DNA from: Hyphomonadaceae bacterium | Lineage (GTDB): Bacteria > Pseudomonadota > Alphaproteobacteria > Rhizobiales > Hyphomicrobiaceae | Assembly: GCA_019747815.1 (NCBI GenBank) | Contig: JAIEQJ010000003.1 | Coordinates: forward strand, 1-64,000 | DNA: 64,000 nucleotides | Direction: 5' to 3' | Part shown: piece by piece, positions 8,146 through 15,495 of the stretch | Numbering within the stretch: position 1 is the first letter of the stretch | How the letters are laid out: each line of letters starts with the position of its first letter | Notes under the pieces: model-generated | What the model saw: the letters and a program-made list of their open reading frames with translations, nothing else | What the model was told of the DNA's origin: nothing | Database searches by the model: none | Translations under genes and position numbers: made by a program

Positions 8146-8809
8146 GATGCTAATCCTCTTGCTTGTCCGGCGGAGGCCTATTCCCCCGCCGGCGCGCGCG
8201 AGATCGTGGCGGGCTGGAGCCTGAGGCATCCCAAGCGACGCTTGCGTCGCGCCGGGACCGGAACGCAGTGGAGGACCCGCCGCAGGCGGGTTGCCTCTAA
8301 GGCGACGCCTGCCACAGGCTCGCAGAAGCATAGGCGGGGCAATGGGCGTCCGGTCAGGCGGGAGGGACCGAGCAGCATGGCGTCGGCTCGCCGAGCGCGC
8401 GATGCTGGCCAGGTCGAACTCGTGAGCGACGGTCGTTGCGGAATGGAAGCCTGAGGCGGATCCGCGGCCTGTCGACCTTTCGGTCATTCTGCGGGGAACT
8501 GCGGATGCCGTGGTCCACGATGACCCAGTGAGCGTGCGGCAGGCTCCGCGGTAGGGATCGTTACACGTATGTGCCGAGACGCCTACGGCGGCTCGGTGGC
8601 GCATTTCGCGCCATAGAGCCCGACCGCCCGAGAGCTCCTCGAGGGCGGGACCGCCCACACATCGCTGCCGCACTTCGATCTGCTCCTTCAGTGAGAGCGT
8701 CAGCAAAGTACAGGCATGGCCATCTCTTTTGGCGCCAACGTCGCCAGAAGTTTATCTTGCTCAGAGAGATAGCCAGCGTCAGGTGAGCCTTTCGGGCATA
8801 TGGGCGGGC
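8146..8809. other. 664-bp gene-free stretch with short hairpins
   Basis: No credible gene on either strand. Short perfect hairpins are visible: GCGACGC-TT-GCGTCGC (8235-8250) and ACCCGCC-GCA-GGCGGGT (8275-8291). The long open frame on the minus strand that continues into DUF736 has arginine- and serine-rich, family-less translation and no start signal better than 8145, so I treat it as non-coding. Confidence 0.45.
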
Positions 8810-9298
8810 TCACCAGATGAGGAACGCACGGCCTATGATGTGCTGATGGTCGAGAGGGCCGAAGTAGCGGCTGTCGAAGCCATCCGGATCATCCGCGAGC
8901 AGGAAGACCTCACCCGCAACAAGCGTGCGGCAGCCATGCCAGACCGGCAGTGGCCGTCCGAGACGGTCTGCCGGTCGCGCCAATGCCGCGAGCCGTCCGT
9001 TGATGCGTAAGCGGACGCCGTGGCGGCAGACCTGATCTCCGGGAATCGCAATGACGGGCTTGAGCAGGTACGCGGATCGCGGAAGATAGCCCCTTCGCGC
9101 CGCCAGCGCCGCGACATTGGAAGGCAGGCGCGCCAGAGCAACGTCTCCTGCTCGCGGAGAGGCGGGGGCGATGCGATAGAGCCCAGTGGGGACGCTGGGT
9201 GATGCGTTCCACGTGAGCAGCGGCGCTGGTCGCGTGACGGCGGGCGCGAGGAGCAGCGCGACCGAAATCGCCATGCCCAGCAGGCTTCGGAACCTCAC
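8810..9298 (-). CDS. traF: TraF conjugal-transfer peptidase (S26 family)
   Basis: 162 aa. The N-terminal signal anchor (about residues 4-22) is followed by the catalytic Ser region SPSVPTGLYRI (S35 most likely) and the general-base Lys in YLLKPVIAIPGD (K80), the Ser/Lys dyad of S26 signal peptidases. The C-terminal GPLDHQHIIGRAFLIW is typical of TraF. In plasmid RP4 and related systems TraF matures and cyclises the pilin. Its start overlaps the stop of the upstream excisionase-like gene (ATGA), so the two are co-translated. Confidence 0.9.
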   Translation of the reverse strand: MRFRSLLGMAISVALLLAPAVTRPAPLLTWNASPSVPTGLYRIAPASPRAGDVALARLPSNVAALAARRGYLPRSAYLLKPVIAIPGDQVCRHGVRLRINGRLAALARPADRLGRPLPVWHGCRTLVAGEVFLLADDPDGFDSRYFGPLDHQHIIGRAFLIW

Positions 9299-9504
9299 AG
9301 TTTCTCACCGGAAGACGATCGCCGGCGCGTCTGTTCAGACCACTTCTTGAGGTCGGCGCGATGGTAGAAGACGCGGCCGCCGTGTTTGCGAAACGGAGGT
9401 CCCGTGCCTTGCCAGCGCATGTTCTCTAGAGTGTGCTTCTTGAGCCTGAGCTCTTCGGCAGCTTCGGGCGTGGTGAGCAGTTGCTGTCGTCGCCGGTTGG
9501 CCAT
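9295..9504 (-). CDS. rdfS: RdfS-like excisionase / recombination directionality factor
   Basis: 69 aa, a single MerR/excisionase-type winged HTH: QQLLTTPEAAEELRLKKHTL, then GPPFRKHGGRVFYHRADLKKW. It overlaps traF by four bases. In the Mesorhizobium symbiosis ICE the gene in this position, RdfS, turns the integrase toward excision and also promotes transfer, and its promoter is switched on by FseA. The identity rests on domain and gene order. The 172 bp upstream (9505-9676) should hold the FseA-dependent promoter. Confidence 0.78.
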   Translation of the reverse strand: MANRRRQQLLTTPEAAEELRLKKHTLENMRWQGTGPPFRKHGGRVFYHRADLKKWSEQTRRRSSSGEKL

Positions 9505-9676
9505 GTTGCTTTCCCGAAGCCAATGGAACTGGCCAGAATTTCCGGGAAAACACGAGCGACGGGGAGTGTCGAACTGCTGTTGAGATCCACGACACCCCGG
9601 GCAACACAGAGATCGTGGCGGCATCAGGGCGGTGTGTGTGCCGACGAAACGAACAGCGTGTCCTTAGCGGGCGATG

Positions 9677-9898
9677 TCAGCGTCGTGGCTTGGCCTGGCG
9701 AATGAGGTCGCAGGGATCGACGTCGAGCGCCTTCGCCACTCGGCCGAGAACGCTCACGCTTGCCGAGACGTTGGCACTCTCGATCTTGCCAACGTAGCGG
9801 GCGCTGATGCCCGCTCGGTGCGCGAGCTCCTCCTGCGTCAATTTCTTGTCATGGCGCACCCGACGCAGATTCACGGCCATGACCTCCTTGAGGTCCAT
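9677..9898 (-). CDS. qseC: QseC-like XRE-family regulator
   Basis: 73 aa, one Cro/CI-type HTH (LTQEELAHRAGISARYVGKI in the first half). It is divergent from a small DUF2285 gene, the same arrangement as qseC/qseM in the Mesorhizobium ICE, where QseC sets the balance between its own gene and the antiactivator gene. A set of GGAAC/GTTCC repeats lies just upstream. The ATG at 9898 matches the N-terminus of related proteins (MDLKEVMAVNLRRVR). Confidence 0.8.
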   Translation of the reverse strand: MDLKEVMAVNLRRVRHDKKLTQEELAHRAGISARYVGKIESANVSASVSVLGRVAKALDVDPCDLIRQAKPRR

Positions 9899-9907
9899 GG
9901 CGCGAAT

Positions 9908-9947
9908 GGAACGCGCCAGGAATCATCGTTCCAGGAACGATAGTTCC
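9908..9947. promoter_or_regulatory. QseC-type operator cluster
   Basis: The perfect dyad ATCGTTCC-A-GGAACGAT (9925-9941) overlaps a second dyad GGAAC-GATA-GTTCC (9934-9947), and a further GGAAC half-site is at 9908. All lie 10-50 bp upstream of the XRE regulator start and inside the divergent promoter region. This looks like a multi-site operator for the adjacent regulator. Confidence 0.7.
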
Positions 9948-10066
9948 GAATCGTACACCGCCATGCTAAGTCCTTGAGCTACTGGCGACAGCGGGCAAAA
10001 GGCTGAAGATGCAGGAGCTGGATCGCGGTCCCGGTTGGTGTCGGTGGCGAAGCTGGAGACCAAACT

Positions 10067-10330
10067 ATGGTGCGTCCTCAAGTCGATGCTGAGGTTGACG
10101 ACGAGGCGCCAACAGCCGCGACCATCACGCGATACGATGAACGCCACCTCATAACCTACTTGCGCCTTCTAGATGCAGCCGCGCAAAACGTGCCCTGGAG
10201 GCAGGTGGCTCGGGAAGTCCTGCGTCGGGATCCGTCGCGACAGACCAGCGGGGCTAAGCGGTGCTGGGAATCTCACCTGGCCCGCGCACGCTGGATGAGC
10301 GAGCACGGCTATCGCCAGTTGCTGAAGTAG
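10067..10330 (+). CDS. qseM: QseM-like DUF2285 antiactivator
   Basis: 87 aa, a stand-alone DUF2285 domain (RYDERHLITYLRLLDAAAQN ... CWESHLARARWMSEHGYRQLL). In the Mesorhizobium ICE the equivalent protein QseM binds the activator FseA and keeps the element quiescent. Here it is divergent from the QseC-like gene and convergent with the FseA-like gene, whose C-terminal domain is also DUF2285. GGAG lies about 10 bp before the ATG. Confidence 0.8.
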   Translation: MVRPQVDAEVDDEAPTAATITRYDERHLITYLRLLDAAAQNVPWRQVAREVLRRDPSRQTSGAKRCWESHLARARWMSEHGYRQLLK

Positions 10331-10368
10331 GACGCTGGAAAGCTGCTGCAAGCGTCGTTGTGCGGCGC

Positions 10369-11184
10369 TCATTCCAGCAGCTTGCGATATCCGCCGTCTC
10401 GCAGTTGCTCTCCCTTGGCAAGGGCCCGGCACATGCGGTCCTTCATCCATCGGCTGCGGCTCGACCAAGCGGCCTGCACCTTTTGGCGTCCATAGATGAC
10501 GGCCGCTATTTCGCGGTGGCTGGCGCCGAGACAACGTCCATCGAGGGCGATGAGGGCGTCTCTGAGAAAGAGAAGATCACGCGAGTTGTGTGGATTGTGG
10601 TTGGGTCGGAGGACCAGCGCGGCAAGGATGCTGAGAGCGTTTGCGACTAGGTCCGGTTCGGGAAGGCCGCGGAATAGGATGCTTGTGCTTACGGGTGTCA
10701 ACAATGCCCGAGAACCATGGAGTCGGAGTGTCAAAGCCGCATCGGCGTCCCTGAGGAGAAGAAGTTGCTCGCCAGCCGGTCCAAGGACGAGGTGTCGGGC
10801 CGAGGTGAGGTTCCTAACATCGAGATCCGGACGTGCGCCACTCGGCGTGCGGTCGGCAATTCCTTCCAGCATAGGCACAGAGGAGCCGGTCAACCAGCAG
10901 ACGGGGCTGCTCGGTGCGGGCAGCGCCGGATCAACGAAGGAGTGCAGCCCCCAGGCGGATGCAGTTCGGGCCCGCCGGCGAATGCGCGTCAACGCTGGTG
11001 AGGCGCCCAGGCAGCGGGGAGCACGAGTTACGCCCTTGGAATTGAGGCGATAGTCGCGTTGATAGGCTGGCGATCTGCGCAGGAACTCCCAGGCAAGATC
11101 GCTTCGGCAAAGCGTCAGCGTGTAATCATAGGCGCCCGTTGGAGGAGGCCAGGGCGGACCGACATGGTGGCGCACGCGCAGCAT
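10369..11184 (-). CDS. fseA: FseA-like activator of excision/transfer (DUF6499-DUF2285)
   Basis: 271 aa from the ATG at 11184; the frame stays open to a GTG at 11262, so the start is uncertain. The N-terminal DUF6499-type motif LAWEFLRRSPAYQRDY is followed by a central variable part (SARHLVLGPAGEQLLLL) and a C-terminal DUF2285 domain (about 195-270, ALDGRCLGASHREIAAVIYG ... GGYRKLLE). In M. loti R7A the two halves lie in different frames and are joined by programmed +1 frameshifting. Here they are one continuous frame. Expected role: activate rdfS when not held by the QseM-like protein. Confidence 0.78.
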   Translation of the reverse strand: MLRVRHHVGPPWPPPTGAYDYTLTLCRSDLAWEFLRRSPAYQRDYRLNSKGVTRAPRCLGASPALTRIRRRARTASAWGLHSFVDPALPAPSSPVCWLTGSSVPMLEGIADRTPSGARPDLDVRNLTSARHLVLGPAGEQLLLLRDADAALTLRLHGSRALLTPVSTSILFRGLPEPDLVANALSILAALVLRPNHNPHNSRDLLFLRDALIALDGRCLGASHREIAAVIYGRQKVQAAWSSRSRWMKDRMCRALAKGEQLRDGGYRKLLE

Positions 11185-11408
11185 GCGCCACTCTGGCCAT
11201 CCGGACGCGTCGGAAGAATGAACATGCGAGACGTAGATCGCGGGAATGCTTTGCCATTGCACATTGAGGTTTTTGAGACAGTGTTTCGCGCGAGCCCTGC
11301 CGCGCCCGTGAATCGCATCAGGAAGCGTCGTGATGGCGGAAAGAGTTTGGTGCTCTGGCCTCTAATTCGTTTGCGACCAAATTTGCAAAGACGATTAACG
11401 ACGGGGCG

Positions 11409-12017
11409 TCAATCCTCTCCAGGGGTGGAGCGCGAGAGGAGTAGAGCGTTCAAAGCAGCAGCCTTTGCCGCATCTGTTGTTCCCAATGACCACTCGTGGA
11501 TGACCTGGGACACAACGACGGGTGTTGCTCCAGCCTGGATCAGTCGGTCCTGCGATAACCGCACTGCGGCTTGCATCTTCGCCGGCGATGCGTCCAAGAC
11601 AAAGTAGACGTCATAGGAGTCAGCCAAGGCATGGAGCGCTGTCGCAACGACCTCATGCTCGAGCCAAAATCCAGCGACGACCAATACTGGCCGATCGTTT
11701 TCTGACAGGGCGCCCGTCAATGGCGCATGCTGCCATGGAAGGCCGCGAACTCCCCCGGGAAATTCACGAAGCGCGAGCCCGGTCACATGGGTGGCAAAGC
11801 CATGCTTTGCCGCGTAATCGCAGCGCGAGTAAATGAGCGGGGGAACGCCGACAACGTTGGCCGCAGTTATGATCCTCACAAAGTTGCGGCGCACGTTGGT
11901 GCGTGCGCGGCGGCTCATCGAAGTCAGATCTTGTGCAGTGGGTGCTAGAAGAAATAGCGTGCAAGCCGTGGGATGGATGAGGGGAGACGCGCTTGCCGGC
12001 GAAGAATACTGCGTCAT
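11409..12017 (-). CDS. Isochorismatase-fold protein without catalytic residues
   Basis: 202 aa. Its order and length match YcaC-like hydrolases, with the fold-defining stretch ALADSYDVYFVLDASPAKMQ near residues 130-150. The catalytic Asp of the LxLID motif is Pro (LLAPTAQ, P26), and the Cys of the TExC motif is Glu (FWLEHEV, E122). Hydrolysis by the normal mechanism is therefore not expected. The start at 12017 follows GAGAGGGA; the open frame further upstream is unlikely to be translated. It could be a binding protein or a decaying paralogue. The gap 12018-12313 holds nothing recognisable. Confidence 0.65.
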   Translation of the reverse strand: MTQYSSPASASPLIHPTACTLFLLAPTAQDLTSMSRRARTNVRRNFVRIITAANVVGVPPLIYSRCDYAAKHGFATHVTGLALREFPGGVRGLPWQHAPLTGALSENDRPVLVVAGFWLEHEVVATALHALADSYDVYFVLDASPAKMQAAVRLSQDRLIQAGATPVVVSQVIHEWSLGTTDAAKAAALNALLLSRSTPGED

Positions 12018-12313
12018 GATCGGATTCCCTCTCTCTTTGATTGCAAAGATTGAGCTTGGATCTTCTCGCACCGCAAAGGAATGCTCCTCGGGCTCCTCTA
12101 TACTCTTGTTGCGAGTGCTACTTGCGGCACCGCGACTGACGATCCCGAAGCGACGGCCGACCGGCGGAAGGGGCCGAGCGGAGTTGGTCAGGGCAGCCAT
12201 AGTTCCATGCCGACGTCGCGTGCGGCGAGGATCCGATTTGGTGCAAGCTCGCAAGATGACTGCAACGCGGAATCAGTTGTCTCAAATTGAAATGGCTCGC
12301 TTGCCTTGATGGC

Positions 12314-13102
12314 CTAGGTGCCGTTGAAGCGGGGTGCTCGCTTTTGCTCAAAAGCTGCAAGGCCCTCCTTCATGTCGTGACTGTTGGCGTGCAGTTGGCC
12401 CGCGAGGAGTTCCAGGCGGAGCGCGGTCGCTCGAGGCTGTTCTAGTCCGTCGTCAACCAGTGCCTTGAGCCGGCCGAGCACCAGGGAGCTCTTGGTGGCA
12501 AGCTTGCCGACAATCCGATCGATGGCCTCGACGAGTTCGCCGTCATCGACAACCTCGTTGATGAGTCCCGTGGCCAGAAGAGCTTCTGCGGCGACAAACT
12601 CGCCAGTGTAGAGGAGATATTTCGCTCGGGTGGCACCGATCTTGCGCGGCAAGCGCACTGAAGCGCCGCCACCAGGCAGGAGCCCGTAGTTGACGTGAGC
12701 ATCGCCGAGCTTCGCCGAACGTGCGGCGACGACGAGGTCGCAGCATAGGACCAACTCTAGACCGCCAGCGAGCGCGATGCCGTTGACGGCGGCAATCACC
12801 GGCCGTGGGAAGGTTTCGAGCCTTTCCATGACGGCTAGGACGGACTGCAGGAAGGCGGTGAAGGCAACGGACGTCTCCGCCGCTTTACCACGTATGAACT
12901 TCAAGTCTGCACCAGCACAGAAGGCTGTTCCTCTGCCGGTGATGACGATGGCCTTGATGCCCGGATCGTCTTGCGCGGAGTCCAGCGCGGCGTTGATGCC
13001 GGCGACGACGTCAGGTGTGATCGCGTTCATCGCCTGCGGCCGGCAGAGTGTGATCCACAAGGCTGCACCCCGCCGCTCGCAAAGAACGCTTTCGCTGGTC
13101 AT
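12314..13102 (-). CDS. Enoyl-CoA hydratase/isomerase family protein
   Basis: 262 aa, full length. The oxyanion-hole and CoA regions are clear: TGRGTAFCAGADLKFIRG near residue 55 and AVNGIALAGGLELVLCCDL near 105. The first catalytic Glu (in GGLEL) is present, but the second (normally in PEVRLG) is replaced: the segment reads LGDAHVNYGLLPGGGAS. It may therefore be an isomerase, hydrolase or atypical hydratase. It is transcribed divergently from the thiolase operon, across a region with two TetR-type boxes. Confidence 0.85.
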   Translation of the reverse strand: MTSESVLCERRGAALWITLCRPQAMNAITPDVVAGINAALDSAQDDPGIKAIVITGRGTAFCAGADLKFIRGKAAETSVAFTAFLQSVLAVMERLETFPRPVIAAVNGIALAGGLELVLCCDLVVAARSAKLGDAHVNYGLLPGGGASVRLPRKIGATRAKYLLYTGEFVAAEALLATGLINEVVDDGELVEAIDRIVGKLATKSSLVLGRLKALVDDGLEQPRATALRLELLAGQLHANSHDMKEGLAAFEQKRAPRFNGT

Positions 13103-13299
13103 TGCTCCTCCCTCTGTTGCTCGCTCGACGCTACTTCGCTGCGAAGGGGCACGCCACTGCTGGAGTTCGTGCTCCTAGCCCGACCGGCCCTCCGGCGCGA
13201 TCAGCGCCTCGTACCGCCTCCTGATGCCCTGCTTGCCATGGATGACTCATGGCAGGCGTGTGTTCGCGCTTCACACGGATCGGTCGCCGGCGAGGCATA

Positions 13300-13335
13300 T
13301 TGACAGATTGGTCTATTTATTGTCTAGTGGGTCAA
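13300..13335. promoter_or_regulatory. Two tandem TTGWC-N6-GWCAA boxes in the operon A divergent promoter
   Basis: Box 1 at 13300-13315 reads TTGAC-AGATTG-GTCTA (one mismatch). Box 2 at 13320-13335 reads TTGTC-TAGTGG-GTCAA. The two are spaced exactly 20 bp start to start and lie 39-74 bp before the thiolase ATG. Box 1 contains TTGACA, which could be the -35 element, so a bound repressor would block the promoter. The same box recurs at 28884, 29176 and 50703. Confidence 0.65.
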
Positions 13336-13373
13336 ATAAATGATGATGTGCTGAGTTTCCGGGAGGTCGCGGC

Positions 13374-14612
13374 ATGAGTGAGGTGTTCGTCGTCGGCACT
13401 GCCATGACGCCGTTCGGGCGCATGCCCGATGTGGACATCAAGTCCATGACGCGCACGGCGGTCGAAGGCGCCCTTGCCGATGCAGGCATCACAACGGGGG
13501 CACTCCATGCGGCATTCTTCGCCAATGCAGCCCAGGGGCACATGGAGCGCCAGCACATGGTGCGCGGCGAGATCGCCCTCCGCGCGATGGGCCTGCAGAG
13601 CATACCTGTCGTCAACGTCGAGAACGCGTGTGCCAGCGGCAGCACGGCATTCAACCTGGCGGTCACCCACCTGAAAGCAGGCGAAGGTGATGTGGCGCTC
13701 GTGGTCGGCGCGGAGAAACTGTTTTCCAAGGACCGCGGCCTGATGTTTGCCTCCTTCGACAGCGCCTGGGATGTCAGCACCGAGGCCGAGAATCGAAGCC
13801 GGCTGCTGAAGCTTGGCGAGGGCGTCGAACCGCCCGCCGGGAGCACGTCGGACAAGCCGTACAGCGTGTTCATGGATGTGTACGCCGCGTTTGCGCGGAG
13901 CCATATGAAGCGCTTTGGGACGACGCAACGGCAGCTTGCCGCCGTCGCCGCGAAGAACCATCGCCACTCGGTGCACAACCCGCTTTCGCAGTTCCGTGAC
14001 GCCTACTCCGTCGACGACGTGCTCGCTGCGCCACCAATCACGTATCCACTGACGCTACCGATGTGCTCGCCGATCTCCGATGGTGCCGCGGCGACGGTAT
14101 TGATGAGCCGCGATGGGTTGAGGAAGCATGGAATAGACGAGAAGCGGGCGATCCGCGTCCGCTCCTGCATCATTCAGACTGGTAGTGACCGCGACGCTTT
14201 CGAGGTCGAGAAGCATTGCAGCGCGCGCGCGGCGGGGCTCGCCTACGAGAAGGCGGGGCTGGGGCCAGGCGACGTTTCCGTTGCCGAGGTGCACGACGCC
14301 ACGGCCATGGGCGAGATCATCCAGATCGAGAACCTGGGCTTCTGCGCTTTTGGCGAGGGCGGCGTGACCACCGAAAGAGGTGATACGTCGATTGGTGGAC
14401 GCATCCCCGTCAATCCGTCTGGCGGGCTCGAGTCCAAGGGGCATCCCGTGGGTGCGACCGGCGTTGCGCAGATTCACGAGCTGGTGTTGCAGCTTCGGGG
14501 CGAGGCGGGTGCGCGACAGGTGGAAGGGGCACGCGTCGCCTTGGCTGAGAACGGCGGTGGCTTGTGCGGCATCGAGGAGGCTGTTGCCTGTGTGACCATC
14601 CTAAGCCGCTGA
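13374..14612 (+). CDS. SCP-x-type thiolase (acyl-CoA acetyltransferase family)
   Basis: 412 aa. The nucleophilic cysteine is in VENACASGS (C86). The His regions are EVHDATAMGEI and SKGHPVGATG, and a C-terminal Cys lies in NGGGLCGIEE. This is the SCP2/SCP-x thiolase branch, which cleaves 3-oxoacyl-CoAs, often with branched or bulky acyl groups. It is the first gene of operon A, preceded by GGGAGG and two TetR-type boxes, and the next gene is a type-2 3-hydroxyacyl-CoA dehydrogenase that would make its substrate. Confidence 0.87.
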   Translation: MSEVFVVGTAMTPFGRMPDVDIKSMTRTAVEGALADAGITTGALHAAFFANAAQGHMERQHMVRGEIALRAMGLQSIPVVNVENACASGSTAFNLAVTHLKAGEGDVALVVGAEKLFSKDRGLMFASFDSAWDVSTEAENRSRLLKLGEGVEPPAGSTSDKPYSVFMDVYAAFARSHMKRFGTTQRQLAAVAAKNHRHSVHNPLSQFRDAYSVDDVLAAPPITYPLTLPMCSPISDGAAATVLMSRDGLRKHGIDEKRAIRVRSCIIQTGSDRDAFEVEKHCSARAAGLAYEKAGLGPGDVSVAEVHDATAMGEIIQIENLGFCAFGEGGVTTERGDTSIGGRIPVNPSGGLESKGHPVGATGVAQIHELVLQLRGEAGARQVEGARVALAENGGGLCGIEEAVACVTILSR

Positions 14613-14643
14613 GCTTTGGGAGCACCGGTTGGAGGTGGTGAGA

Positions 14644-15417
14644 ATGGACCTGTGCAACAAAGTTGCCATCGTGACCGGTGCAGCATCGGGGTTGGGAGCG
14701 GCCACGTGCCGGCTGCTGGCTGAGGCTGGAGCGAAGGTCGTCGGCGTCGACATCGATGTGACTAAGCTCAAGTGTCTCGAACAGGAGGTTGGCAAAGCTG
14801 CGATCACCCGCGTGGCGAACGTTGCAGACGAGGACGCCGTTCGTGCCGTCATCGAGGCTGCCGTCGACACGTTTGGCGCTCTGCATATCGCGGTGAACTG
14901 CGCCGGCGTTGTGGACGCCGCGAAGACCGTATCGAAAGGACAGCCGTTTCCACGAGCGACGTGGGACAAGGTGATCGGCATCAACCTGACGGGTACTTTC
15001 AATGTCATTCGTCTGGCGGCGCTCGCCATGATGAAAAATGCGCCGGAGGGGGAGAGTGGCGAGCGCGGTGTCATCATCAATACGGCGTCTGGCGCCGCGT
15101 GGCAGGGGCAGGTGGGTCAGGCGGCCTATAGCGCCAGCAAGGCGGGTGTGATGGGCCTGACACTTCCTGTCGCGCGTGATCTCGCCGAGCACGGCATTCG
15201 CGTCGTCTCGATTGCGCCTGGCATGTTCGACACTGCGATGGCGGCGGCACTGCCCGAAAAGGTCCTGGGGTCCATCGTGGAGCGCATGATTCTCTATCCC
15301 AATCGTATGGGCCGGCCTGCCGAGTTCGCCGGGCTCGTTCGGCACATCGTGGAAAACAGCTACATGAACGCGACAACGATCAGCTTGGACGGTGGTGCAC
15401 GCATATCCACGCGGTGA
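14644..15417 (+). CDS. HSD10-like 3-hydroxyacyl-CoA dehydrogenase (SDR)
   Basis: 257 aa. The NAD motif TGAASGLG (residues 11-18), an acidic residue after the second strand (VVGVDID) and the YSASK catalytic pair are present. The inserted segment NAPEGESGERGVIINTASGA and IAPGMFDTAMAAALPEKV are typical of HSD17B10/type-2 hydroxyacyl-CoA dehydrogenases. It would oxidise a 3-hydroxyacyl-CoA to the 3-oxo form for the adjacent thiolase. The start at 14644 follows GGAGG. Confidence 0.87.
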   Translation: MDLCNKVAIVTGAASGLGAATCRLLAEAGAKVVGVDIDVTKLKCLEQEVGKAAITRVANVADEDAVRAVIEAAVDTFGALHIAVNCAGVVDAAKTVSKGQPFPRATWDKVIGINLTGTFNVIRLAALAMMKNAPEGESGERGVIINTASGAAWQGQVGQAAYSASKAGVMGLTLPVARDLAEHGIRVVSIAPGMFDTAMAAALPEKVLGSIVERMILYPNRMGRPAEFAGLVRHIVENSYMNATTISLDGGARISTR

Positions 15418-15495
15418 CAAACACGCGGTGGATTGAAACAACGAAGACGACTCCTTCCCGCAGCAGTCTCGGCGGAGATGGAGCTGGGAGGATGC

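Noticed and set aside
8146-8706. Long upstream extension of the DUF736 frame on the minus strand
   Set aside because: The translation is arginine/serine-rich, matches no family, and the ATG at 8145 has the ribosome binding site and the family N-terminus.
11370-11389. TTTGC-N10-GCAAA dyad upstream of the FseA-like gene as a possible LuxR/TraR box
   Set aside because: Only 5-bp arms, no match to known tra boxes that I can confirm, and no LuxR-type gene in the window.
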